A stretch of 21,867 nt of DNA from JALRAP01 sp046302815 (GCA_046302815.1 JBKCHO010000079.1:1-21867); one strand, 5' to 3'; shown: positions 7,525 to 14,289, counted from the first letter of the stretch. The notes: generated by a model not told the origin, from the sequence alone. Numbers and translations are program-made.

Positions 7525-10001
7525 TGCTTAATTTACTAAAAAGCTCCTTGGCCGTGAGCTTCATCACGATACTTGCAATTTCATCTCATGGACAAAATGC
7601 GTATGTTTCAGGATCGGAGATATTGAAGGGAATAGAGAGGTTACAGACTACCGCATGTGTGCTGTATGTAGCTGCTCATCCAGACGACGAAAACACCCGA
7701 TTGTTGGCATATCTTGCCAACGAAAAAAAATACAGAACCGTTTATGTTTATTTAACCCGTGGCGATGGGGGACAAAATATGATTGGCGAAGAAAAAGGAG
7801 ATGCCGTGGGAATTATCCGTACCCGCGAGTTGATGGCAGCCAGATCGGTAGACGGAGCCGAACAAACCTTTGGTGATTGCCATGATTTTGGGTATTCGAA
7901 AAGTCCTGAAGAAACTTTTAAATTCTGGAATAAAGAGAAGGCGCTCGCCCATCTAGTATGGACCATTCGAAAATACCGACCCGATGTCATCATCAACCGT
8001 TTTCCAACAACTGGCGAGGGAGGTCATGGACATCACACCGCATCAGCTATTCTCGCATTGGAAGCATTCAAAGCTGCTGCAGACCCAACCAAATTCAAAG
8101 ACCAGCTGACTTTTGTAAACATCTGGCAGGCCAAGCGTATTTTCTTAAATAGTTTCAATTCAAGAAACCAGCCACAAAACTCTTTCGAGGGACAACTGAA
8201 GTTGGATGTGGGTGGATTCGATGTACACACAGGCAGATCGCACGGCGAAACCGCATCCGAAAGTCGAAGCATGCACAAGAGCCAAGGATTCGGCGTTGCA
8301 CGACAACGCGGCGCATTGATTGAATATTTCAAAAAGCTAGACGGAGACACTGCAGTGAACGAAGTTTTCGAAGGCATACCCGAGTCTTGGGATCGGATTA
8401 GTGGAGGTTCAAAAATCAAATTTGCGATTGAAAAAATAAAAAAGGAGTTCGATGTAAATCAGCCCTCCAAATCATTACCTGCACTAGTGAAGCTGCTGGC
8501 TATGATTCGCACTAGTAGCGACAATTATTGGAAAGAAGTAAAGGAACAGGAACTCGTTGATATTATCAAAAATTGTGCTGGATTATTTTTTGAAGCATCC
8601 ACCAATGGATATAAAGCGACTCCGGGCGATACGATTGGGGTTAATTTCAATATCCTTTCAAGAACTTCCGATGCCTTGAAGTTGGTTTCCATCCGATGTC
8701 ACGGATTTGATACCGTTCCTGTAAAGACCTTAGAAAGAAACACCATGTTCTCGTTCAAGAAAACCATCAAGTTGGATCCAAATTCCGCATACTCCAATGT
8801 TTATTGGCTCGATAAGGGATACGGAAATCCAATTCAGTGGCCAAACAGCGGATTGGCTTGGGGCAACGATTTAATGGAAGCACACTTCTCCTTCGAGTTA
8901 TTCGGAGAAAAGATTTCAATTAAGTCACCATTCAGCCACAAGTGGGTAGATCCTGTCAAAGGGGAATGCATTCGCCCCTTCGAAGTCGTTCCAAAAATTT
9001 CCATCGAACCTGAATCTACAGTTGGATTATCCATAAATGGCGCTCCTGCTACCGTACGGTTCTCCGTTGTTTCGGAGTCAGATACTGTAATTGGATTCCT
9101 CAAGCCCATACCACCATCGGGTTGGAAATCGATTCCTGATTCTGTGGAGATCAAAATCAAAGAAAAGGGAAAACCGATTTGGACGACCTTTACCCTTTAC
9201 CCTCCAGCTCCTTCAGACATGGCCGTTGCAAGCGACCTGAATTTGAAAATGCATTTTATAACCAACGGAAAATCCTACTCACAACAAGTTAAAAGAATCA
9301 TACATGAACATATTCCACATGTAGTGTATTTGGAGGAAACTCACTGCAAAATTGTACCGGTTGCTTTTGAAACAAAGGCCCGTAAAATCGGATATATTGA
9401 AGGTGCAGGAGACGAAGTAGACGCATGCTTGCGTTTAGCCGGCTTTGATGTGGAGATGTTGGATGCAAAAAAGATTCTTCTCGGAGACCTATCTACATAT
9501 GATGCCATCATCACCGGTGTGAGGGCATACAACACCAATGATGAGATCGGTAGTTGGCAAGAACCTTTAATGCGCTATGTAGAACAAGGAGGCACTATGC
9601 TGGTACAATACAACACCAACAACTTCCTAGGAACTGTTAAAGCCCAAGTAGGTCCCTACCGTTTCAAAATCACTAGAGACCGCGTAACCGAAGAGAATGC
9701 AAATCCTAATTTCAGCGATGCGAACCATCCAGTTTTGAACACTCCAAATAAAATCAGCCTAAAAGATTTCGATGGCTGGGTACAAGAAAGAGGATTGTAT
9801 TTCGCAGGAGAAGTGGCATCGGAATATACCAAACCTATTTCATGGAATGACAGCGGAGAGAAACCTATGGACGGCAGCCTGATCGTGGCAAAAAAAGGCA
9901 AAGGCACCTTCATTTACACTGGAATTTCCTTCTTCAGACAATTACCAGCCGGCGTGCCAGGAGCATACAGGCTTCTCATAAATCTATTGAATGCAAAATG
10001 A
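7524..10001 (+). CDS. PIG-L/LmbE family deacetylase, long periplasmic form
   Basis: PIG-L enzymes are zinc-dependent N-deacetylases acting on N-acetylglucosamine-type conjugates. The exact substrate here is unknown. The 825-residue product starts with a signal peptide (MLNLLKSSLAVSFITILAIS, cleavage near SHGQ), so it should be periplasmic or surface-exposed. Metal ligands are clear: AHPDDE (51-56; His52, Asp55) and HGHH (168-171; His171), with YLTRGDGGQN (76-85) and RTRELMAA (99-106) between. After the catalytic domain (~40-300) comes a long beta-rich middle and a C-terminal domain (~610-825) of the class I glutamine-amidotransferase-like fold (YDAIITGVRAYNTNDE, RYVEQGGTMLVQYNTNN). This is the usual long Bacteroidota form. 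ATG 7524 was preferred to the 46-codon longer frame because of the signal peptide. It leads an operon with a 49-aa membrane protein and a symporter. Confidence 0.92.
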   Translation: MLNLLKSSLAVSFITILAISSHGQNAYVSGSEILKGIERLQTTACVLYVAAHPDDENTRLLAYLANEKKYRTVYVYLTRGDGGQNMIGEEKGDAVGIIRTRELMAARSVDGAEQTFGDCHDFGYSKSPEETFKFWNKEKALAHLVWTIRKYRPDVIINRFPTTGEGGHGHHTASAILALEAFKAAADPTKFKDQLTFVNIWQAKRIFLNSFNSRNQPQNSFEGQLKLDVGGFDVHTGRSHGETASESRSMHKSQGFGVARQRGALIEYFKKLDGDTAVNEVFEGIPESWDRISGGSKIKFAIEKIKKEFDVNQPSKSLPALVKLLAMIRTSSDNYWKEVKEQELVDIIKNCAGLFFEASTNGYKATPGDTIGVNFNILSRTSDALKLVSIRCHGFDTVPVKTLERNTMFSFKKTIKLDPNSAYSNVYWLDKGYGNPIQWPNSGLAWGNDLMEAHFSFELFGEKISIKSPFSHKWVDPVKGECIRPFEVVPKISIEPESTVGLSINGAPATVRFSVVSESDTVIGFLKPIPPSGWKSIPDSVEIKIKEKGKPIWTTFTLYPPAPSDMAVASDLNLKMHFITNGKSYSQQVKRIIHEHIPHVVYLEETHCKIVPVAFETKARKIGYIEGAGDEVDACLRLAGFDVEMLDAKKILLGDLSTYDAIITGVRAYNTNDEIGSWQEPLMRYVEQGGTMLVQYNTNNFLGTVKAQVGPYRFKITRDRVTEENANPNFSDANHPVLNTPNKISLKDFDGWVQERGLYFAGEVASEYTKPISWNDSGEKPMDGSLIVAKKGKGTFIYTGISFFRQLPAGVPGAYRLLINLLNAK

Positions 10002-10002
10002 C

Positions 10003-10152
10003 ATGAGCAACCAAAAAGATTCAAAAAAGTCCGACCATGATAGCTCTTCGCATACACCGGTTGGAACTTGGAGTAAATGGTATTTCCTGGTATCAGGTTT
10101 CCTGCTACTTCAAATCACAATTTATTATATCATCACAAAAAGTTTTGAATGA
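10003..10152 (+). CDS. Small single-pass membrane protein, 49 aa
   Basis: A short gene starting 1 bp after the PIG-L stop and overlapping the symporter start by 4 bp (ATGA, 10149-10152). The product begins MSNQKDSKKSDHDSSSHTPV, a polar, charged N-terminus. It then has one hydrophobic segment at ~27-44 (YFLVSGFLLLQITIYYII) and ends TKSFE. The translational coupling on both sides, clean frame and membrane segment argue that it is real. By position it could be an accessory or stabilising subunit of the symporter, as small membrane partners are known for some sodium:solute symporters. I recognise no named family, so that role is inference. Confidence 0.75.
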   Translation: MSNQKDSKKSDHDSSSHTPVGTWSKWYFLVSGFLLLQITIYYIITKSFE

Positions 10153-11840
10153 GCCCAATTGATTGGATTGTATTGCTTTCAACCTTGGTATTAATCACGG
10201 TTTATGGCATTTACAAAAGCAAAGGAAACAAAAACATAGAGGGTTATTTGCTGGGAGACAAATCGATGCCCTGGTTCACCGTAGGTCTTTCTATCATGGC
10301 AACGCAAGCCAGTGCCATTACTTTTCTATCTGCACCTGGTCAAGCTTTTACCGATGGCATGCGTTTCGTTCAATTTTATTTTGGACTGCCTTTGGCGATG
10401 ATTGTTTTAAGTGTAACCGTTGTACCTCTATTTCACAGAATGAAGGTGTATACCGCGTATGAATATCTGGAGAACCGTTTCGATTACAAGACTCGAGCAC
10501 TGGGCGCCATACTGTTCCTCATTCAACGCGGATTGGCCGCAGGCATCACCATTTATGCTCCTGCCATTATTCTTTCAAGCTTGTTGGGATGGGATTTATA
10601 TTGGACCAATATCTTTATCGGTGGTATCGTAATCATTTACACGGTGGCTGGTGGCACCAAGGCGGTAAGCTACACGCAACTTGGACAAATGACCGTTATT
10701 TTTTCAGGTATGATCTTGGCGGCCATTCTCATTTTTCGCATGTTGCCCGATCTATCTTTCACCGAGGTGGTTACCATCGCTGGAAAAACCGGAAAAATGA
10801 ATCTGGTTGATCTCTCCATTGACCATACCAACAAATACAATATCTGGTCTGGATTGATCGGAGGCTTTTTCCTGGCATTGGCCTATTTTGGAACCGACCA
10901 ATCACAAGTGGGTAGATATCTGGGAGGAAAGTCGATTTCCGAATCAAGGCTTGGACTTCTTTTCAATGGGTTGGTGAAAATACCCATGCAACTTTTCATA
11001 TTGTTCATAGGAGCCATGCTTTATGTCTTTTACATCTTTCAACCGCAGCCTGTCTTCTTCGACAAAATGGAAACAGAAAAGGTAATGGCTAGTCCATTTG
11101 CAAGTGCTTTCGAAAGTGTACAAAATGAGTTCAATCAAGTTCGGGAGGAAAAGCAAAAAACAGCAAACGCCATGCTGAGCGCCATGAGAAGTAACGATCA
11201 AACTGCAGCCGACAGGCATGCAAACGAATTAAAATCCCATAACAAGCGTGCCGATGAGTTGCGTGCTGAGGCCAAATCCATTTTGAAATCATCGGACAAA
11301 GAAGCAAACACAAACGATACGAATTACATATTTCTCCGGTTCGTCACCGACTATCTCCCTGCAGGTGTTATTGGACTCCTGATTGCCGTGATTTTTGCTG
11401 CATCTATGTCCTCAACTTCCTCTGAACTCAACGCACTCGCTTCCACTTCCATTGTGGATATCTACAAGAGAGTACTTGTTACCGACAAAAGCGAGACACA
11501 TTATCTGGTGGCATCTAAATGGACTACGGTAATATGGGGCATCTATGCCATTTGCGTGGCGCAATTTGCAAATGAAATGGGCAGTCTGATTGAGGCTGTA
11601 AATGTACTTGGCTCCCTTTTCTATGGTACCATATTGGGCATTTTCCTTTCGGGATTCTATTTTAAGAGGATCAAAGGACATGGTGTTTTCATAGGAGCCA
11701 TTATTGCTCAGTTGGTGGTTGTTTCTTGCTATCTATATACAGATATATCTTACTTATGGTATAACCTCGTGGGTTGTATATTAGTTATTGGCACGGGTTA
11801 CATTATCACCGCATTGCTGAATCAAAAAAGCCAAGCATAA
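10149..11840 (+). CDS. Sodium:solute symporter (SSS/SLC5 family)
   Basis: A secondary transporter in the cytoplasmic membrane coupling sodium influx to uptake of a small solute. The solute cannot be told from sequence. The 563 residues show the family fold. TM1 is at ~5-22; the unwound TM2 region carries SIMATQASAITFLSAPGQ (48-65), and further spans run to TM13-14 at ~510-558. The sodium-site helix FAASMSSTSSELNALAS (416-432) keeps the conserved Ser/Thr pairs. Residues ~301-395 are a hydrophilic insertion, charged and helical (EEKQKTANAMLSAMRSND, LKSHNKRADELRAEAKSILK), probably coiled coil, between two membrane spans. The start codon overlaps the stop of the 49-aa gene. Co-transcription with a PIG-L deacetylase suggests uptake of a product of that enzyme, for example a sugar or amino-sugar derivative. 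Confidence 0.93.
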   Translation: MSPIDWIVLLSTLVLITVYGIYKSKGNKNIEGYLLGDKSMPWFTVGLSIMATQASAITFLSAPGQAFTDGMRFVQFYFGLPLAMIVLSVTVVPLFHRMKVYTAYEYLENRFDYKTRALGAILFLIQRGLAAGITIYAPAIILSSLLGWDLYWTNIFIGGIVIIYTVAGGTKAVSYTQLGQMTVIFSGMILAAILIFRMLPDLSFTEVVTIAGKTGKMNLVDLSIDHTNKYNIWSGLIGGFFLALAYFGTDQSQVGRYLGGKSISESRLGLLFNGLVKIPMQLFILFIGAMLYVFYIFQPQPVFFDKMETEKVMASPFASAFESVQNEFNQVREEKQKTANAMLSAMRSNDQTAADRHANELKSHNKRADELRAEAKSILKSSDKEANTNDTNYIFLRFVTDYLPAGVIGLLIAVIFAASMSSTSSELNALASTSIVDIYKRVLVTDKSETHYLVASKWTTVIWGIYAICVAQFANEMGSLIEAVNVLGSLFYGTILGIFLSGFYFKRIKGHGVFIGAIIAQLVVVSCYLYTDISYLWYNLVGCILVIGTGYIITALLNQKSQA

Positions 11841-11866
11841 AAAAACCCGGCGGAATTGGCCGGGTT
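11841..11866 (-). terminator. Terminator between convergent symporter and DUF2911 genes
   Basis: An 8-bp perfect stem AACCCGGC / GCCGGGTT (11844-11851 and 11859-11866) has a 7-nt loop. On the minus strand it is followed by a run of T, so it ends the DUF2911 gene 22 bp after its stop. On the plus strand the tail is only weakly T-rich, but it may also stop symporter transcripts. Confidence 0.85.
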
Positions 11867-11888
11867 AGATATTTTGGTTACTCAGAAA

Positions 11889-12749
11889 TCACTTTCTTCC
11901 CTTTGTTCCTGCATTTGGTTTCCAATCAACCAAAGCCTTTTCAACTTCCTCCTTGTACCAGAAATTGGTAGCAACATCACCAAGCTCTTTTGATTTGAGA
12001 GCAAAACGATATGCCTCAGTCATGTTATTCATGGCAGCATAAATTTGAGCTTTGGTCCAATGGTTGAACCAATCTGATTTGAGTGCAATGGATTGGTCAA
12101 CATAGGTCATGCCTTTATCGAGTTCCTTCTTATTGTCGAGATGATATCGAGCGGCAGCGTTGTAGGTTCTCCAAGTTCTTCCCAATTCCTTGCTGATATT
12201 GTCCATAGCCTGCGCTTCGGTTTCAAGCATGAATGGAATAGAAATGCGTGTGCGCTCCCACTCCATGACAATCGTTCCCTTCGAATCTGAAAAATCGGCA
12301 AACATGAAGGTCAGTCGCTCGCGAAATTCGCAAGGCGAGGGCTTAACCATGAAACGGACCAAATCGTCCTCTTTTTTGTAGGAATCTACCGAAGAATTCA
12401 CATCCTTGCTAAGAATGATTGCGAACTCGTCCTTGTTAGGAATGGAAAGTAGTGCATATTTCCCTTTGGGGATTTTGTTTCCCATAATGGTAACATCTTT
12501 ACTGAACGAAATTTTGGTAGATGCATTGGCCCCGGTTCTCCACAACTCATTGTAAGGAACCAAGTCTCCAAAAATGGTACGACCCTTTACTCCGGGGCTT
12601 GCGTATTCGATAGTGATGTCAGTTAATCCGATGGTTTGGGTAATGGATCCGGATGGAGATGGTTGAGGCAATTGCAATTGTGCTTTTGCATTTCCCAAAA
12701 AGAGACTTACCAAAAGGACTCCAAATAAGGCTGTGATTTTAGATTTCAT
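11889..12749 (-). CDS. DUF2911 domain protein, exported
   Basis: A 286-residue exported protein with a signal peptide (MKSKITALFGVLLVSLFLGN, then AKAQ). The N-terminal two thirds match DUF2911, frequent in Bacteroidota and of unknown function: PSPSGSITQTIGLTDITIEY, PGVKGRTIFGDLVPYNELWRTG, and NKIPKGKYALLSIPN (roughly 30-170). The C-terminal part (~180-286) is helical, with TPR-like spacing (NAAARYHLDNKKELDKGMTY, NHWTKAQIYAAMNNMTEAYR). Location is predicted periplasmic; no lipobox cysteine follows the signal peptide. It is a single gene with its own promoter (12826-12857) and terminator, convergent with the symporter operon and divergent from the small-RNA array. Confidence 0.9.
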   Translation of the reverse strand: MKSKITALFGVLLVSLFLGNAKAQLQLPQPSPSGSITQTIGLTDITIEYASPGVKGRTIFGDLVPYNELWRTGANASTKISFSKDVTIMGNKIPKGKYALLSIPNKDEFAIILSKDVNSSVDSYKKEDDLVRFMVKPSPCEFRERLTFMFADFSDSKGTIVMEWERTRISIPFMLETEAQAMDNISKELGRTWRTYNAAARYHLDNKKELDKGMTYVDQSIALKSDWFNHWTKAQIYAAMNNMTEAYRFALKSKELGDVATNFWYKEEVEKALVDWKPNAGTKGRK

Positions 12750-12825
12750 AATTGTTTTAGGTTGATTAGAACTATTGATTGTTTAAGAGATGTTTTAACA
12801 AGCGTGCTATGAGCCTTGTTTGATG

Positions 12826-12857
12826 CAAAAATGAGAAATTATTTCACTGGTATTCAA
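12826..12857 (-). promoter_or_regulatory. Promoter of the DUF2911 gene
   Basis: The minus strand shows TTG (12857-12855), a 21-nt spacer and CATTTTTG (12833-12826), one mismatch from TAnnTTTG. The same TTG-N21 geometry recurs before sucC. The leader to ATG 12749 would be ~70 nt. It lies 27 bp from the first promoter of the opposite-strand small-RNA array. Confidence 0.5.
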
Positions 12858-12883
12858 TTAATTAAAAATTAATTTTAAAAAAG

Positions 12884-12913
12884 TGTAACCTTCAATGAGC
12901 TATGGCAGTAGAA
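12884..12913 (+). promoter_or_regulatory. Candidate ECF-like promoter of small-RNA unit 1
   Basis: TGTAACC (12884-12890), 17 nt, GTAGAA (12908-12913). The AAC-containing upstream box with ~17-nt spacing resembles promoters of extracytoplasmic-function sigma factors and is unlike TTTG/TAnnTTTG. The predicted start falls at the edge of the conserved core. Confidence 0.5.
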
Positions 12914-12914
12914 A

Positions 12915-12978
12915 GAACTGTTTTTAGGGTTTATGATTCAGGTTAGTTAAAAATGGTGCCCCGTAAGGCACCATTTTT
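12915..12978 (+). ncRNA. Small RNA unit 1 (~62 nt, own terminator)
   Basis: The predicted transcript begins near GAACTG, runs through the invariant TTTTTAGGGTTTATGATTCA and GGTTAG, and ends in the hairpin ATGGTGCC-CCGTAA-GGCACCAT followed by five T. AAC-TG near the 5' end can pair with CA-GGTT, which would present TTTTTAGGGTTTATGATT as a loop. This copy has GTTAGTTAAAA before the hairpin, two A more than the others. It contains the five-codon frame ATG ATT CAG GTT AGT TAA. Its function is unknown; it is called from copy conservation, promoter position and terminator. Confidence 0.65.
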
Positions 12979-13035
12979 CATTTTGTAATTGTTAACCAAT
13001 CAATTAAGAAAATTATTTAAAAAGATTACTCACAA

Positions 13036-13065
13036 TGTAACCTTATGAACGGTTTTACGGTAAAA
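13036..13065 (+). promoter_or_regulatory. Candidate ECF-like promoter of small-RNA unit 2
   Basis: TGTAACC (13036-13042), 17 nt, GTAAAA (13060-13065). The 17-nt spacer is unrelated in sequence to those of units 1, 3 and 4, yet has the same length. Confidence 0.5.
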
Positions 13066-13066
13066 G

Positions 13067-13127
13067 GAACTGTTTTTAGGGTTTATGATTCAGGTTAGAT
13101 AAATGGTGCCCCGTAAGGCACCATTTT
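13067..13127 (+). ncRNA. Small RNA unit 2
   Basis: Same core as unit 1, with the hairpin ATGGTGCC-CCGTAA-GGCACCAT followed by TTTATTTTT. The linker reads GTTAGATAA, so the internal five-codon frame becomes MIQVR. The upstream spacer (12979-13035) is A/T-rich and unlike the spacers of units 3 and 4. Confidence 0.65.
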
Positions 13128-13173
13128 ATTTTTACCACTACCAAAACTTCGCCTAAAAAAAATTCAAACAAAA

Positions 13174-13203
13174 TGAAACCTTGGGCAGGCAAAACAAGTA
13201 GAA
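13174..13203 (+). promoter_or_regulatory. Candidate ECF-like promoter of small-RNA unit 3
   Basis: TGAAACC (13174-13180), 17 nt, GTAGAA (13198-13203). One base differs from units 1 and 2 in the upstream box. Confidence 0.5.
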
Positions 13204-13204
13204 G

Positions 13205-13265
13205 GAACTGTTTTTAGGGTTTATGATTCAGGTTAGTTAAATGGTGCCCCGTAAGGCACCATTTT
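13205..13265 (+). ncRNA. Small RNA unit 3
   Basis: Identical core and hairpin, with tail TTTTCATTTTG. The linker GTTAGTTAA gives MIQVS, as in unit 1. Its upstream region, from CCACTACCA at 13136 through the promoter boxes, is nearly the same as that of unit 4, showing a recent duplication of a ~139-bp unit. Confidence 0.65.
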
Positions 13266-13312
13266 CATTTTGTCCACTACCAATAATCCGCCTCAAAAAA
13301 ATTCAAACAAAA

Positions 13313-13342
13313 TGAAACCCTGGGCAGGCAAAACAAGTAGAA
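13313..13342 (+). promoter_or_regulatory. Candidate ECF-like promoter of small-RNA unit 4
   Basis: TGAAACC (13313-13319), 17 nt, GTAGAA (13337-13342). Nearly identical to unit 3. Confidence 0.5.
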
Positions 13343-13343
13343 G

Positions 13344-13405
13344 GAACTGTTTTTAGGGTTTATGATTCAGGTTAGATAAATGGTGCCCCGTAAGGCACCA
13401 TTTTT
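13344..13405 (+). ncRNA. Small RNA unit 4, abutting the sulfotransferase stop codon
   Basis: Identical core and hairpin, tail TTTTTATTTGG, linker GTTAGATAA (MIQVR). The last T residues overlap the opposite-strand stop codon of the sulfotransferase gene (13404-13406). The hairpin may therefore also act as a weak reverse terminator for the surE-lpxB operon, although its minus-strand tail is only TTTATC. Confidence 0.65.
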
Positions 13406-14285
13406 ATTTGGCAACATTCCAAAAATATAGATCTCTCTGGATCAAATCCTGTAGCCTTTTGTTGTACGGCAAATAGTAGTCCAACAACTTTTTCCGAGTC
13501 TCATCCAACATTGGTTCCGATTTGTGGTCGACTCGGTTAATTTGCTCCAATCCTTTTCGTAACCTCGTACCCAATCCGAATGGAAGTACTTTGGAGATTT
13601 GTCTTCGCAACAACCTGGTCCTCTTCATCCATCGCATCACGATTGGAAAACGAGCTCGACCCGATTCATTGAATTTCCTTTTGAAGTCGGGTACAAATCC
13701 CGGATCCAATCCAGCAAATCCAAAACAATCCTTCAGTACTTTTTCAGGATCTGATTGAAGATCATCTTGAAGAATAACCTTCACTTGTTCCTTTGGAAAA
13801 AGTGAATAAACCGCCTCCAATTGTTCTGCATAACGACCCCTACCTTTGTAATCTACAGTTCCTCGAATGATCTTGTCTTCAATTTGACTCAGATCCTTTT
13901 CCAAGGCAATCTCAAATGTTGGTGACTTCTCGAATCCCATCAACCTGGCATATTGATAAGCCGAGTAAGCTCTATCAACAGGATTACGAAGTAAAATGAT
14001 CATTCGCACTTGAGGATTGTGTTCATATAGTCGTTTAAGGGCGTCCTCCCAATAAATAATACCTACATTCTTTATAAGCACTTTGTGACCATCGGAAGAT
14101 ACTTTGAAGTATTTCGAAAAAGTCGCTTCATAACCCTCGCAGTATTCTTCGTCCATCACAAAAAAAGAATACTCCAATTGTTGGTGCGTAAGTACATCGG
14201 GATGCATACCCATATACCTGTGCAAGGATGTTGTTGCTGCTTTTTGGACTCCGATAATTGCAATATCAATCCTTGGATGACTCAT
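13404..14285 (-). CDS. PAPS-dependent sulfotransferase
   Basis: The 293-residue cytoplasmic protein belongs to the sulfotransferase family, which moves sulfate from 3'-phosphoadenosine 5'-phosphosulfate to a hydroxyl or amino acceptor. The 5'-phosphosulfate loop is IGVQKAATTSLHRYM (11-25) and the 3'-phosphate motif is LLRNPVDRAYSAYQ (98-111; Arg100, Ser108). The Glu in QQLEYSFF (35-42) lies where the catalytic strand-loop usually is. The C-terminal third is basic (MKRTRLLRRQ). The acceptor cannot be told. It is the last gene of surE-TM-lpxB-sulfotransferase, only 4 bp after lpxB, which hints at a surface lipid or glycan target. No sulfate-activation genes are in the window. Confidence 0.87.
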   Translation of the reverse strand: MSHPRIDIAIIGVQKAATTSLHRYMGMHPDVLTHQQLEYSFFVMDEEYCEGYEATFSKYFKVSSDGHKVLIKNVGIIYWEDALKRLYEHNPQVRMIILLRNPVDRAYSAYQYARLMGFEKSPTFEIALEKDLSQIEDKIIRGTVDYKGRGRYAEQLEAVYSLFPKEQVKVILQDDLQSDPEKVLKDCFGFAGLDPGFVPDFKRKFNESGRARFPIVMRWMKRTRLLRRQISKVLPFGLGTRLRKGLEQINRVDHKSEPMLDETRKKLLDYYLPYNKRLQDLIQRDLYFWNVAK

Positions 14286-14289
14286 GCTG

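Larger units (their letters stand above)
12884..13405 (+). repeat. Array of four tandem small-RNA units (~139-152 bp period)
   Basis: The ~650-bp gap between DUF2911 and the sulfotransferase gene holds four head-to-tail units. Core starts are at 12915, 13067, 13205 and 13344 (periods 152, 138, 139). Each unit has three parts: TGWAACC-N17-GTARAA, an invariant 32-nt segment starting GAACTGTTTTTAGGG, and an invariant hairpin ending in T residues. Units 3 and 4 are near-identical over their whole length, including the stretch from CCACTACCA onward. Units 1 and 2 have quite different spacers but the same core. Conservation confined to the core and promoter-like boxes points to selection rather than simple recent duplication. 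Bases 12750-12883 hold only the DUF2911 promoter and leader. No protein-coding gene is visible in the gap. Confidence 0.85.

Noticed and set aside
13378..13403. Unit 4 hairpin as the main terminator of the sulfotransferase operon
   Set aside because: On the minus strand the tail is only TTTATC, and the stop codon lies within the hairpin's flank; it fits the plus-strand RNA better.
12884..13405. CRISPR array
   Set aside because: The repeats are ~60 nt with 70-90-nt spacers, two of the spacers are near-identical, and each repeat carries a terminator hairpin. No cas gene is nearby.
12915..13405. Assignment to the Flavo-1 RNA family
   Set aside because: Phylum and tandem habit would fit, but I cannot compare with the Rfam model and do not recall matching consensus bases.
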